Shown: positions 56,201-62,559, numbered from the stretch's first letter. The stretch is 64,000 nt of DNA from Phycisphaerales bacterium (GCA_003171335.1 PMYD01000010.1:1-64000); one strand, 5' to 3'. Program-made: numbers and translations. Notes: generated by a model not told the origin, from the letters alone.

Positions 56201-56489
56201 TCGCGGGATTGGAAGGTGCAGGCGCGGCAGGTGCGGCAGCCGCCGGTGCGGCCGCCGGTGCAGCCGCTGGGGAGACGGCGGCCGGAGAAGCGGTCGGCGT
56301 TGGAGGTGTCGTCGCGGCGGCCGCCGGCGGGGCATCCGGCGCATGCGTCGGAGCCGGTTGGACGGCGCCATTAGGCGCAGCCGCGGGCTGCGGCTGCCCG
56401 GTGGATGTCGCACCGGCGGATTGACCCGATTGGCCCAGCAGCGAGAGGGCCAGCAGCGTTGCAAGAACCAAGGCGATTGTCGTACGCAT
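44229..56489 (-). CDS. gspD: giant type II secretion secretin GspD with about 40 N-domain repeats
   Basis: About 4086 residues. A signal peptide (MRTTIALVLATLLALSLL) and a Pro/Ala-rich stretch (to about 117) precede an N0 domain (about 119-211: IRLQYDGAPITAVVKAFSAK). From about 212 to 3748 run about 40 divergent copies of an 80-100-residue secretin N-type domain, each with a strand like RVFPLRNADA, a helix, a variable linker, a DxRTNSLIV strand and a helix ending in LD. The secretin barrel starts at VLIDVLMAEV (about 3749), includes VPGLGDIPILGWLF and ends with LLIILTPRII. Ordinary GspD has N0 to N3 and about 650-700 residues. The ATG at 56489 has GGAGG eight bases upstream. No frameshift or stop was noticed across 12.3 kb. 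Confidence 0.92.
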   Translation of the reverse strand: MRTTIALVLATLLALSLLGQSGQSAGATSTGQPQPAAAPNGAVQPAPTHAPDAPPAAAATTPPTPTASPAAVSPAAAPAAAPAAAAPAAPAPSNPATAVASPAPARPVPTAAAASRAALGKNEIRLQYDGAPITAVVKAFSAKLGRPIMGPVDVEGQVTFFDSRPYSPEEAFDTINIVLAMRGFRMMDDGRFLRLVPLADLGSQPVPIVSGLDNTKQMRNAELVTVLLPLKYLQPSEAQQLAVPMAHAYGKVAALAKSKGLLITDEVATIQRIGKMLELLDTGDIAQDVQVRAVELKHAAARDVARVITELWGRGRAPQQPNPPQPQPPQAAAQQTETIRVTYDDRTNIVVLMGESGALLMATEMIGRLDRDQGALSGDTRVFQLTTARAEDLARTLQETVQNQQPPQGPGGRDMATRIVADPTGNRLVVSAPVDQMAKIEALIEKLDSGKETEVAGVRTFRMKVADARQLVSVIHDATNHPNTRGTPQVPLTVSAEARSNTLIVAGSAADIKTAAALVEELDQVRPEQALEVRVIHVETSDIRPLAQSLINVLNKEGTGPGGPNIRIESDRSSNNLIVAAPPAEWPRIETILKDIKQATVEQTAGITRLLPLKHASARDMAKALDPVFSRRDRAGNNRADIALPVVISASEQANALLISASKDDLDRITQLVTEMDVEGQSEAVRITTIEMTAADAQKVAETLRAMLPKAANGTESDVAITADAQTNAVLIRAPENQRKMLEEMISHLDKPIAQTARQTLVHPLANASATAVSAVLTQLYPTPSSSAGGPSSGGPRPGSSGEAGISERIVITAAPGDKALVIDAPRQKIDRIVQLADSLDSEGEVAGRLTPRSYILTNANARDLAQSLSKLFAERRTRQDQNDKGNLEPEPRFEAEEASNLLLVAATSTQYEIIDKLIQQLETDSVDRQVQVRLFALKQARAADIEPTVEAALSTRAGLGTQDARQGARPGRISVSTDERTNVLIVTAPSSLMKEAETLITRLDTADGTESAVTTEVVTLAHADAEEMATALNAALAGQEIPGRGGQQPQGGGRTAPALKGRNVRVVPNAGARSVLLTGTPSDIAVAKSLVALLDERDGGAKPETKVYKLAHAKADSVRQVLQDTLSTSQQAGGPSRPGRSGQAETPVKVSADPTVNAVVVYATSDVHAQVAALLEQLDSAEAADSAMRIEVVPMMHGKASAMADALNAARGVDPQHRTPGSLSPASAVDPGNCLVITGRPEELAAMKVLVKQLDDAGTKLTGEVKFFPLQHAQAKDLVDVLQSMLGASETSGSSPRGQRRQGSPESTETVVRIAAADATNSLIVQGPPDKLALAEQMIGQLDVVQAAQRTVTEIVRLTNAQASSLAEAVNGMLGGSQQGSSGPNRQGAPQGGQQSGLSETETVTVTPETNSNSVLVRGPATRVSEVVATIRQLDGTGTSNLPQMRTYKLANNDAKEVSDSLGQLFRDMIKQIPASGGPGHGSGSSSSATTPFSIGVDIPTNTLVVSTTPAYFSMFEQLLNQIEHTEVPLREVYYVPLINADAYELSKKLDSLFGGRKGPDAPSIETDSYANALTIIAKEMDYRRMLPLIEKIDKMPTRKVQVIPVTNMRAEKLAELLAHMYPQLSDNQLRVVETLPGRGESAEPALPPAQPVETPAAPPAAPTTVSPARAGPASAPTAAPAILRADETRGQVPPPAASAPATAPAAAVTPPVLVAVDKRANTLIVSGTQQEIDAIKELATQLSRGEESADTEIRWFPLQHADPQAVAATLEKLFNPQQAAAAAAAAVAAAQAPKGKDEKDKGQQPSQPAPPPAPAAPAKIIVVPEMRTRNLIVKAKAADFDLIEPTIKRLDQMTGGAETEVHTFPLVNTEATEVAANLRELFRLSSQGGNAIAINPQQLRAEDLKAILPLFDASGNPLPADSLSTTVVTANRATNSVVVSGPRQIMSVVADVIKELDQSVGKSTRPVIRMYPTTVDDVAGLAATLSRTFAGVDLMQPGRIPTLPVGRQETPVVVTADEAARLLIVSASAEQHEMIDKIIKQVQSAQTDGGGTTKVIQLHNGKAVEVAKTLTVIADTKRTATPSVHGGAAGPAVTVAAEVNSNSIILSGPAAAVEKFAGMIDQLEKANTQTAEGTFILPLERAKAAQVAEMVLDLHRQQLAAAQRTQREVPPLAVTPDDRSNTLVLICSPERFKEVATWVNQVEQMNPKQGTPRIIQLENVDPNELEGALRKLYGSSSGAGAPGGERRGGERRGGETSGAGALPFTVSVLPAQRQLLVDASQEDLKVIQDLVKALEGAAKTQKPEIRLFELKNADSTRTADSLRQIFTNIKRPNFAEDNVTITALPKTKAVMVAAVAEKMADAERLIKELDTPTISPAMDFRVWPLQYTSPANASSLLNKMLDEYRKQHPDEPISVVVDERTRSLIVSAQTSMFEQIDKLIARIDERPKFGDGEVLIVPLMRADAPTLAAVLNEMLQPSKTGQVTDEARALQEQVKLLHVRTLNGEALPELDLTKPIKIQASPTQSGQQGNNSLVITSTPENNKALAAVVKLMDAVPVTEAIKVRLIVLRNGDAEAVKKVLDDAFSQGAKQLAGRPNTTLAGKAEPAEGDGKALVKPLTCAIDVRTNAIVLSGAPDTLELAERLVQDLDRDSGKFVTEVRLFKLQNADAARLAPMLQAVFSETGATGSGPAATGAEGVRTYVTRLVIKQPNGQLLPSEYPKARPALALQADSGTNTLIVAARGDVMPIIADVITSMDIPGAGTMNTVRIFPLVNADASRLSNVISGLYTGLNAALVRLEDKPTVQVDTRTNSLIVSASDKTFAMITALLEKLDAKMAVDLHEVRLISVANSDAEALAATMQKLMDARVQRQKDLGSKDAEALRVMVLADPRSNSLIVGGSAESFELIKGLADRLDVAAPALSGQIQVMPLANASAGTLATTLSTLFDRRYQAVQGKGGDTQRQKPVILSDQRTNSLLVAANQEDSQIVKSLLEKLDTKPTDPAMALVVIPLEHNDAGIVGPMIKRLFDARQKSTQAPGQQPSPQDQVDVETDALANAMIVSASRENLALIHTLLGKVDVAPPVANGIVRMYALENADAVRIAGMLDSLVSKGLYKPGVGLANPAANSAAAAHEKVSIVADDRTNVLVISASKENFVVLEDVIKRLDTPEAKGQMSSIRMYTMQHANADRLAPSLQKFFDAKRTAEIATQGDKRTPPLQVNFTGDPRTNTILVSGGPESFNAVEAMIEKLDAEDVVPTAIFRVFRLQYASAANISDQIQKLFAGRPKAQGKELDPVTVVNDKKSNVLMVGATTEDMQMAENLITQLDQKVDTDQTQRIFPIKKADAKKVGDTIKNLYTGMGGMQDSGVSISVDDWGQKIVVSAPQDEMDRIAGIIKTLDDDKSTNVTEIRVFPLRNADANELADTLIKTLTKKPESPASQQVERQTLLQFIRNMPGGQRLVTQALQEGILITPNRRANALVVTAPVDELELLKNLIEALDSVAPRASIIKSFVLVNADASQMALTLKDLFRLDSAGSTRSTRSGGGGSSAGSPGSNGGSGEMVTYTMTNLAGEKSSATIGTAADVALTITADPRTNTLLVGGTDQHVRLASRVIEQLDSYPAQERICRIYRLRNVQATEIETAMKKWLDEEHKRLTESMGTDNLGAVQRLLEREVSVVAVTTSNDVSGSTSQPSNRPSYNYGTGSSGTGPSAQLQSSGQSSNVLLVSASSRYFDNVMEMIQELDEPPPQVLIDVLMAEVTLDDQMDLGAGWQYQNTFHANTFSGVSGTNINGVGSTTVGGGATPTNVPNPAAISSVDNGFNLSVTGGNLQFFLRALESQGRMRVLNRPQILAIDNQVARIQSGQQVPIPEINYYYGTANPTTSYNYRDVGIILEVVPRISPDGFVRMDVHPEISSISANATSAQAPTFNNRSATTTITVKDGHSIVVGGLITTSDQSTESKVPGLGDIPILGWLFKSATVAKNRTELLIILTPRIIRTVPEADLATDQEARRTRMLGGQGCQSLMETLYNPLESGPKMRLDGVHWGENPKNCDTPPLKPAQVPATQPARDGAATDSRLQPVKDLRW
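45245..55855 (-). repeat. about 40 tandem secretin N-type domain repeats inside gspD
   Basis: Parsing the protein by its recurring N-x-[LIV]-[LIV]-V strand and terminal LD gives 40 units averaging about 88 residues. Units differ strongly in sequence, so the array is old rather than a recent slip-strand expansion or assembly error. Linkers vary: a Pro/Ala-rich insert of about 100 residues in unit 18, a run of alanines in unit 19, and a GERRGGERRGGE insert in unit 24. Confidence 0.85.
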
Positions 56490-56749
56490 TCTTTTTCCTC
56501 CGACCGACAAGTCGACGACCGATGCATCAGTCGTCGGCTTCATTTGACATCTCTCGCATCGCTACCGGCAGAAAGCTGCCATTAGCAATCGCCCCGCACG
56601 CTTGTGGAGTCGATCCGCTTGCGCAGCTTCACCATCTTTCCCAGTTCCACGTGTGCGCCGCGCACACCTGATCCCGCCGATAGTATGGCTTTGTGGCACC
56701 GCAGCTTATATCCTTCTTTTTCGGCAAGGCGGCCTAGACCGCTATTCAT
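56490..56749 (-). other. spacer between the GspM/GspC-like gene and gspD
   Basis: This 260-bp gap, the largest inside the operon, ends with the gspD ribosome-binding site (GGAGG). I see no gene and no convincing -35/-10 pair, though a separate promoter for gspD would fit here. Confidence 0.4.
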
Positions 56750-57982
56750 TTAACTCTCGTCGTGCGGCAAGGTTCCGCTTTCTTTGGCAGGCTTTTCGGA
56801 TTGTTCGGCAGGTGAGTGGGGGGTGCCGGTGGCGGTTGTATCTCCAGTATCCGCAGCGGGTTGTGCTGGCGTGACTAAGCCGGGCGCCGCCGCTGGGGCA
56901 GTGGCGGGGGAAGTTTGCAGCTCCAAAGGCAAATCGTCATTATTCAGCCGGCGTTTCTGGGAGAGCGACTGGCCCAGTTCCACCGCCCAGTAATCGCCCT
57001 GTCCCGACTGCAAAATGAGCCGGCTGGGGCTCAGGATTTCCGGCTGATCCTGCGAGGGTAGCGGGCGGTAATCAACCAGCGCAATCTTCAGGTCCAGGAC
57101 CGACTGGCCCACTCCGTACTGCTGACCCTTCTGGTTGGTCTGGTCGACCAGAAGCACCGGCAGTTCGCCCTCGGTGCCAAACTCGCTCAGGCCCGCCAAG
57201 CGGTATCGATTGTAGTCCGGGCCGCCGGGCGGCGAGGGCGGGGTCGGTGCCGGCGGCGGGGCGGCCACCTCAACCGGCGAGGGTGGACGCGGCACGTAGG
57301 GGCTGAATAAGTCGCGCTCGGCAATGCCGTTATAGCGTATCCTGTCGGCCGCGGCCAGAAGGACCGCCGCCGGCTGGGTGGTCGCATTGGCCGGGGCCGG
57401 GGGCGTCCAAATCGTAAAGTCGCGATTGGCTGCCTTGTCATGACCTATCATGGGGGAAAGCACCAGCGTGGTGCACAGAAAGCTCGCCTTAACGGTCCGG
57501 CCTTCGCGCGGCTGGATGAACAGCTTATCCACTCGGACCGGATGCGGCTCGTTCTTGATCAGGTACAGGAAGTCCGTCAATTCCTTCAGGCCGCCGACGC
57601 ACGTGACGTTCCAGCCGACCTCGTTGAGAAGCTCTATGTTGTTCAGCTTTTCAGAAATCGCTTCGATTTGCTGAAGCAGCAGCTCGCTTTCATCAAGGTG
57701 ACTGGCCCTGGCCATCTCCAGCAGGCGAACGCGAAGCTGCCGGGAGGCCGTGTCGGGGTTCTTGTCATAAACCTGGGCGGCCAAAGCATTTAGACGACGC
57801 TGATAGTCGGCGCGCTTGACGGTATCGCTGTGGAACTGATTGTACTTCTTGAGGCTGTCCGCCAACTCTGCGCCGGACCTGCTCAACGGGACCAACAGCA
57901 CGGTGCTGAGGATAGCATAGAGGATCATCACTCCGACCAGTCCGCCGACGAGCCAGGCCATGCGACGTTCGCGAATCTTCAT
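56750..57982 (-). CDS. type II secretion inner-membrane protein: GspM/PilO-like with GspC/PilP-like C-terminal domain
   Basis: A 410-residue protein with one N-terminal membrane helix (MAWLVGGLVGVMILYAILSTVLLV), a coiled-coil (residues 40-115) and a ferredoxin-like PilO/GspM domain to about 190. Then, after a Pro-rich linker, a small beta domain (YRLAGLSEFGTEGELPVLLVDQTNQKGQQYGVGQSVLDLKIALVDY) resembles the homology region of GspC/PilP. In known systems that region binds the N0 domain of the secretin, so this fusion may dock the giant secretin. It overlaps the previous gene by 4 bp (ATGA). The C-terminal 60 residues are low complexity. Confidence 0.75.
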   Translation of the reverse strand: MKIRERRMAWLVGGLVGVMILYAILSTVLLVPLSRSGAELADSLKKYNQFHSDTVKRADYQRRLNALAAQVYDKNPDTASRQLRVRLLEMARASHLDESELLLQQIEAISEKLNNIELLNEVGWNVTCVGGLKELTDFLYLIKNEPHPVRVDKLFIQPREGRTVKASFLCTTLVLSPMIGHDKAANRDFTIWTPPAPANATTQPAAVLLAAADRIRYNGIAERDLFSPYVPRPPSPVEVAAPPPAPTPPSPPGGPDYNRYRLAGLSEFGTEGELPVLLVDQTNQKGQQYGVGQSVLDLKIALVDYRPLPSQDQPEILSPSRLILQSGQGDYWAVELGQSLSQKRRLNNDDLPLELQTSPATAPAAAPGLVTPAQPAADTGDTTATGTPHSPAEQSEKPAKESGTLPHDES

Positions 57983-59688
57983 TGGCCTACCCTCCCTCGG
58001 TTCCGGCGCGGCCGCCGGTCGTTCGCATCCGACGGACCTGCTGGTGGCGGCGGGGCCGCCGGCTTCGGGGGCGCTACTGGCGCCGCGGGGGCGACAGCCG
58101 GCACGGCCGCCGGCGCTGCGATCGCTGAGCCGGCCGGGCCGTTTGAGACATCATCCTGCGGCCGGGCGGGCACTGTTGTGGACAGTTTTTTCAACGCGTT
58201 GGCGTCGAGGGTCGCCGGGACGGCCGATTCGTACACGTAGCCCAGACCTTTGGGATCATTCTGGGGAGTCACCGTGGCGGGCTTGTTGTGGTATCCATTG
58301 GTTTCCAGCAGCTTTTCGAGCTGATCGATGCATTCGCGATCGTGGGCGCGCACCGCCAGGTTGACTATCTTGCCGGCGGACGCATCAAGCCGCGAAATAT
58401 AGATGTCCTTGGCCCCCGGCAGCAGGGCCGAAAGCTGCGCCAGGTGGCCCAACCAATCGACCTGCGAATCTTGCCATTCCTGCAGCCGGCGAACCCGCTT
58501 GCTCATGGGCTCGACCGTTTCTTCCCACAGGTTTTTTTCATTCTTGGCCGCGGCGGTCATACGCTTGGCTTCGTCGTTACGGCTGTTGGTCAGCCAGTAG
58601 CAGCCCAGCAGCAGCAGCAAGCAAACCAGCGCTCCCGTCGCGGCAAGGAGGGCCACGCGGGTCTTGCGGTCATCCTTGCGCACGGCCGGCCGGCGCGGGT
58701 GGAGGAAATCGAAACCCGCACTCTCGGCCGAGCCCACCGCCGCCCCCAGCGCCGCGGAGAACGCCGAGGCCGCCGAATCCGCCTGCAGGTCCAGCGCCTT
58801 GGCCGGGTCGAATCTCTGGCAGCGCGCCTCCAGCCGCTGCGACAGGGCCGCCGCCACTTCGCTGGCCAGCTCGCTCTGGCCGGCCACCAGCAGCCCTTCC
58901 AGCTTGCCCGCCCGGTGGCTCACCTGGAAGCTCTGGAGGCTGCGCATCACTTCGCTGACCACCGTCTGCACCATGCCGGGCCGCCCAGACTCGTCCTCGG
59001 CCGTCTCGGCCAGCGGCGCCGAACGGCTGAAGACCAGCGAGGCGCCGACGACGAAATCAATCTCCGTCTCATCGGCCGTCACATCCACCAGGGCCACGAA
59101 TTCGCCGGGGCGCCGGGTGACACACGAATCCAGGCAGCGCAGATTCGAAGCGGGGCGCAGGCACAGCCGCACCGGCTGCAACGAGGCCACCTCCGCCAGC
59201 CGGCGGTAATAATCGACCACCGGCAGGCGCACCGCCGCCGCCAGGACATCCTGTCCCCCCTCGGCGCCGTCCGCGCCGGTCTCGGTGCCAGTGTGGGGCG
59301 TGATGGTGAAATCCACCACCGCCTCGGCGGCGTCGAAAGGCAGCTCATTGGCGATCTGGTACTGCACCATGCCGGCCAGTTCCCCCTCGGGCGTGCCGGC
59401 CGGCAGCGTCAGAGCCTTAAGCACCGCCTGGCTGCGCGGCACGTTCATCAGCACATCGGCGCCGGCCAGGCCCATCTCGCCCATCACCTGGCCGACCAGC
59501 GCGCCGGCCGCCTCAGCATCGCCCATATCCACATCCGGCGGCACCGGCACGCTGCGCAGGGCCAGGATTCGCGGGCCCCAGCGCGAGGCGTCAAAGTGAA
59601 CCACCCGCAGTTGGCGGCGGTCGAAATCGAGCGCTACCGTCTTGGGCCGCCTGAACCGCTTGGTGAACTGTTTCGCCCACGCTTTCAT
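57979..59688 (-). CDS. PilM-PilN (GspL-like) fusion protein
   Basis: A 569-residue protein. Residues 15-345 have the actin-like ATPase fold of PilM (VALDFDRRQLRVVHFD, VLMNVPRSQAVLKALTLP, MVQYQIANELPFDAAEAVVDF). A membrane helix (VALLAATGALVCLLLLLGCYWL) at about 350-370 leads to a coiled-coil and a PilN-like ferredoxin fold. This order equals GspL of type II systems. A Pro/Ala-rich tail ends in basic residues. The ATG is preceded by AGGA. It acts as the cytosolic/inner-membrane platform that links the ATPase to the envelope parts. Confidence 0.85.
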   Translation of the reverse strand: MKAWAKQFTKRFRRPKTVALDFDRRQLRVVHFDASRWGPRILALRSVPVPPDVDMGDAEAAGALVGQVMGEMGLAGADVLMNVPRSQAVLKALTLPAGTPEGELAGMVQYQIANELPFDAAEAVVDFTITPHTGTETGADGAEGGQDVLAAAVRLPVVDYYRRLAEVASLQPVRLCLRPASNLRCLDSCVTRRPGEFVALVDVTADETEIDFVVGASLVFSRSAPLAETAEDESGRPGMVQTVVSEVMRSLQSFQVSHRAGKLEGLLVAGQSELASEVAAALSQRLEARCQRFDPAKALDLQADSAASAFSAALGAAVGSAESAGFDFLHPRRPAVRKDDRKTRVALLAATGALVCLLLLLGCYWLTNSRNDEAKRMTAAAKNEKNLWEETVEPMSKRVRRLQEWQDSQVDWLGHLAQLSALLPGAKDIYISRLDASAGKIVNLAVRAHDRECIDQLEKLLETNGYHNKPATVTPQNDPKGLGYVYESAVPATLDANALKKLSTTVPARPQDDVSNGPAGSAIAAPAAVPAVAPAAPVAPPKPAAPPPPAGPSDANDRRPRRNRGRVGQ

Positions 59689-59713
59689 GCCATTTTTCCT
59701 GGTAAACCACCGT

Positions 59714-61144
59714 TCACGGTCCGACCGCCAGCGGCATTCCCAGCCGCGTCAGGTCGCGCAGATACGTAATGTGCGGCGTGGATGAACTCAGGTCCACCAC
59801 CGCTTCAAGCACGCAGTAACCCGCCGGCCGGCCGCCCTGGACGCCAATGCCATAGCCCACGCACCGCACGCGGTATTGCCGGCTGCTGGTCGTGATCATG
59901 CCGATGAGCTTCTTGAAGGCCTGCGCATCCACCAGTTTTTGCGCGTAAATCCAGGAGCGCGAGGCAAGCTGCTGGCTGGAGAGCGTGGAGCGAGCCTGGA
60001 CAATCCGCTGGGCCAGCCCCTCATCCACACCCGGCAGCAGGCTGAGCACCTCGACCGGCGCCGTGTTGATATTCAGTCGGCCCGGCGTCAGCGAGACTTG
60101 CGATTGGCTGGCCGAATTGCCGGAATTGGCATCCACGGATGTTGATTGCGAGGTCGCCTTGCTGGCCGGCTGCGAGCCGGCCGGCTGCGAGGCGGCGGTA
60201 TCTTCGCTGGCCGGGATGAGTTGCTGACTGATCGGCCCGGCCACCAGCGACTTCTCCAAGCTGTCCACCTGGTTGATGCCGACGCCGGAAGTCAGCTGCG
60301 AGCCTTTTTGCGTGACGTAGTTGGCATCGAGCAAGTCATAGATACTTTGGAAAACCTTGCCGTCCTCGCGGTAGCCGCGAATGAAGTTCTGCGTTTGCGC
60401 CGGAAGCTGCGTGCGGGACAAACCCTTGAGATTGCCGTTGATATTGAACTTGCCCTGGCTGGAGCCGTTCGTGTCGCGCTGGCACGTGGCGGCCGTCAGC
60501 ACGGCCGAGAGGCCCGCATCCGGGCGAACCGGCCCTCCGGCGTTAGGGTCCTGGCCGTAGACGATGGCGGCCGTGAAGCCGCGAACCAGCAGCAGCTCCT
60601 CCAGTGTGGCCAGGGGCCCGTTTCGCGGCTGGTACGGACAGGGCAGGCGGCTGTAGAACTCCGACTCAATGCCCCCCGCCGCACCGCGATAGCCGATCAC
60701 CGCCTCAGCCAGGGCCGCATTCATGCCCGGCAGGCGGGAGAGCGTTTCGGCCGTGGCCGTATTGACGTTGATCTTGGCGCCTTCATCGATGACCCCGTAG
60801 CGGACCGAGGCCAGGCCGCTCTGCTCGACCGGCGCGTAAACGGTGAAATACCAGCGCACGCCGCCATCATCGCTGACCAACTGGTTGCAGAAAGCCGCCG
60901 GATTATCCCACCAGACGGCCGGATCGTTGGCCTCGCACAGCACCGCCATGGCCTGCTCCAGCCCGCCCATGGCCGTCAGTCGCGCCTGGTTGAAGCTGAC
61001 GGCAATCCCCGCCGCATAAACCTGCGCCCGCATGCGGTAAATGACGGCCGTGGCGGCCAGCGCCATCATCGAAATCAGCACGAGGATGGCGAAGAGAATG
61101 GAGCCCGGCCGGTGGAGCGGCCTTGCCGTGGTAGCCGCGTTCAT
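59714..61144 (-). CDS. gspK: GspK minor pseudopilin
   Basis: A 476-residue pseudopilin-like protein. The hydrophobic N-terminal segment PGSILFAILVLISMMALAATAVIY follows a short basic leader with Gly at -1. GspK hallmarks are the helix-hairpin-helix parts KINVNTATAETLSRLPGMNAALAEAVI near residue 125 and LNINTAPVEVLSLLPGVDEGLAQRIVQAR near residue 355. A Ser/Gln/Ala-rich linker lies at about residues 310-345. It starts within the gspJ stop (ATGA overlap). GspK caps the pseudopilus tip with GspI and GspJ. Confidence 0.88.
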   Translation of the reverse strand: MNAATTARPLHRPGSILFAILVLISMMALAATAVIYRMRAQVYAAGIAVSFNQARLTAMGGLEQAMAVLCEANDPAVWWDNPAAFCNQLVSDDGGVRWYFTVYAPVEQSGLASVRYGVIDEGAKINVNTATAETLSRLPGMNAALAEAVIGYRGAAGGIESEFYSRLPCPYQPRNGPLATLEELLLVRGFTAAIVYGQDPNAGGPVRPDAGLSAVLTAATCQRDTNGSSQGKFNINGNLKGLSRTQLPAQTQNFIRGYREDGKVFQSIYDLLDANYVTQKGSQLTSGVGINQVDSLEKSLVAGPISQQLIPASEDTAASQPAGSQPASKATSQSTSVDANSGNSASQSQVSLTPGRLNINTAPVEVLSLLPGVDEGLAQRIVQARSTLSSQQLASRSWIYAQKLVDAQAFKKLIGMITTSSRQYRVRCVGYGIGVQGGRPAGYCVLEAVVDLSSSTPHITYLRDLTRLGMPLAVGP

Positions 61145-61890
61145 TGCGCACCCCCCAGCGCGGCGATCCGCGTTCCCGGGAGGTACACCACGCGCCGAAA
61201 CGTCTCGTTGGCGGCCAGGTAGTCGTTGATATCCTGCCCGTCGGCAATCGGGTTTGGGCCCATGGTGATTTCGACGGCCAGCGGCAGGCCGCCTTGCCAG
61301 TCATCCACCCAACCGTTGTCAATGGGGCCGGAATAGCCGGAATTGGCGGGGTCGCCCACGTGGTAGCGCAGGCGCAGGAAGTGCACGCCCGGAGCCACCA
61401 GGTCGGCCATCGCGGGCGAGGAGTCCTCATCCACGCCCGGCAGCCAGGACAGGCTCACCCGTTCCAGCCCATCGTTGTGGGTGGTGCCATCCTCCATCTG
61501 GCTGTAGCGGATGCGGTAAATCACCCGCTGCACATCGCTTTGCGGCGGCATTTCGGCGGTGTGCTGCTCAGGCGGCAGGCAGGCCGAAGGGCCCGGCATG
61601 AGGGTGGAAAGGAAGTCCACCTGGCCGGAAGAACCCGCAAAGGCCGGCGAGCTGTCCGACTCCGACTGTCCCAGCGCCGGCACGAAGGCCGAGCGCAGCT
61701 CAGTCGTCAGCATTTCCATCGTCCGCTGCTGGGCGACGACCGCTTCCACATCCGTCAGCACCTGGCCCTTGACCGTCTGCACGTAATGGTTGAAGCTCAG
61801 CGCTGAACCGATCAGTCCCAGCGTCAGGACGATCGCCAGAATCACTTCCAGCAGCGTAAAGCCGGTTTTGGCAGGGCGGCGTCGCCTCAT
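61141..61890 (-). CDS. gspJ: GspJ minor pseudopilin
   Basis: A 249-residue prepilin. The peptidase site is KTG|FTLLEV with Glu5, followed by ILAIVLTLGLIGSALSF. The C-terminal domain is beta-rich, as in GspJ. Four-base overlaps link it to gspI upstream and gspK downstream, so the three tip-complex genes are translationally coupled. Confidence 0.85.
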   Translation of the reverse strand: MRRRRPAKTGFTLLEVILAIVLTLGLIGSALSFNHYVQTVKGQVLTDVEAVVAQQRTMEMLTTELRSAFVPALGQSESDSSPAFAGSSGQVDFLSTLMPGPSACLPPEQHTAEMPPQSDVQRVIYRIRYSQMEDGTTHNDGLERVSLSWLPGVDEDSSPAMADLVAPGVHFLRLRYHVGDPANSGYSGPIDNGWVDDWQGGLPLAVEITMGPNPIADGQDINDYLAANETFRRVVYLPGTRIAALGGAQ

Positions 61891-62498
61891 GATTGCGCCC
61901 CCCCGGCCGGTCCGCTGGGCTGCGACGCCGGAGACTGCCCGGGCGAGCGCAGCGGCTTGATGGGAATCAACTCATTCAGGCTGTGCGTCAGCCCGGTCGG
62001 CGTGTGGTGGACGGTGAACTGCACGTTCTCCAGCGTGGCGTCCGACCGGTTGCTGGACTGAACGTTCGTTGACCAGGTCCAGTCGGAGAAGCCCGGCTCG
62101 GTGAAGGCCCCGCCGTCGGTTGAGGTTGTCGGCAGCAGGCCCATCTTCATCTGGCTGGCCAGCGTGACCGTCAGGTCCGCGGCGTGCGCGTGCAGTTTCA
62201 AGCGCGTCGCCGCCCGCGTGCAGGTCATCATCGAGCCGACGATCACCCCCGAGGCCAGCACCAGCAGCGCCATCGCCATGACCACTTCCAGAAGGATGAT
62301 GCCCGCAGGCTGGAGGCGCGAAGGCCGGAGCAAAGAAGGCTGGAGGCTGGAGGCTGGCCTGCTACGCCAGAGGCTACGCAGGCCTTGGCTTGCCCTGCGA
62401 AGCCCCGTGTGGGCGAAGCAGGGAGGCTGGAGCCAAGACAGAGAACGACCGGCCTGACCCTCGTGATGGTTCAGAATGGTCGTTTTCTGTGTTGCCAT
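61887..62498 (-). CDS. gspI: GspI-like minor pseudopilin with an expanded leader
   Basis: The prepilin site is PAG|IILLEVVMAMALLVLASG. The mature part is about 135 residues and fits GspI by position and size. The ATG at 62498 has GAGG at good spacing but gives a 65-residue leader, far longer than usual. The leader contains a 117-bp in-frame insertion (see 62307-62432). A TTG at 62333 would give a normal 11-residue leader (LLRPSRLQPAG) but lacks a ribosome-binding site. Confidence 0.78.
   Translation of the reverse strand: MATQKTTILNHHEGQAGRSLSWLQPPCFAHTGLRRASQGLRSLWRSRPASSLQPSLLRPSRLQPAGIILLEVVMAMALLVLASGVIVGSMMTCTRAATRLKLHAHAADLTVTLASQMKMGLLPTTSTDGGAFTEPGFSDWTWSTNVQSSNRSDATLENVQFTVHHTPTGLTHSLNELIPIKPLRSPGQSPASQPSGPAGGAQS
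62307..62432. repeat. 117-bp hairpin-rich insertion inside the gspI leader
   Basis: AGGCTGGAG occurs at 62307-62315 and 62424-62432, exactly 117 bp apart. Between them lie more CTGGAGG words (62338-62360), a GGCCTGC/GCAGGCC stem, and CCCTGC/GCAGGG arms. Deleting one repeat plus the insert gives a continuous 26-residue leader ending in LQPAG. The word matches the intergenic hairpin at 25142-25360. Confidence 0.75.
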
Positions 62499-62559
62499 CG
62501 AACGAACCTCAGCCAAAAATCAGTCGATTCGCCACCCAGTCTTGCCTTTCCTCGAGCCT

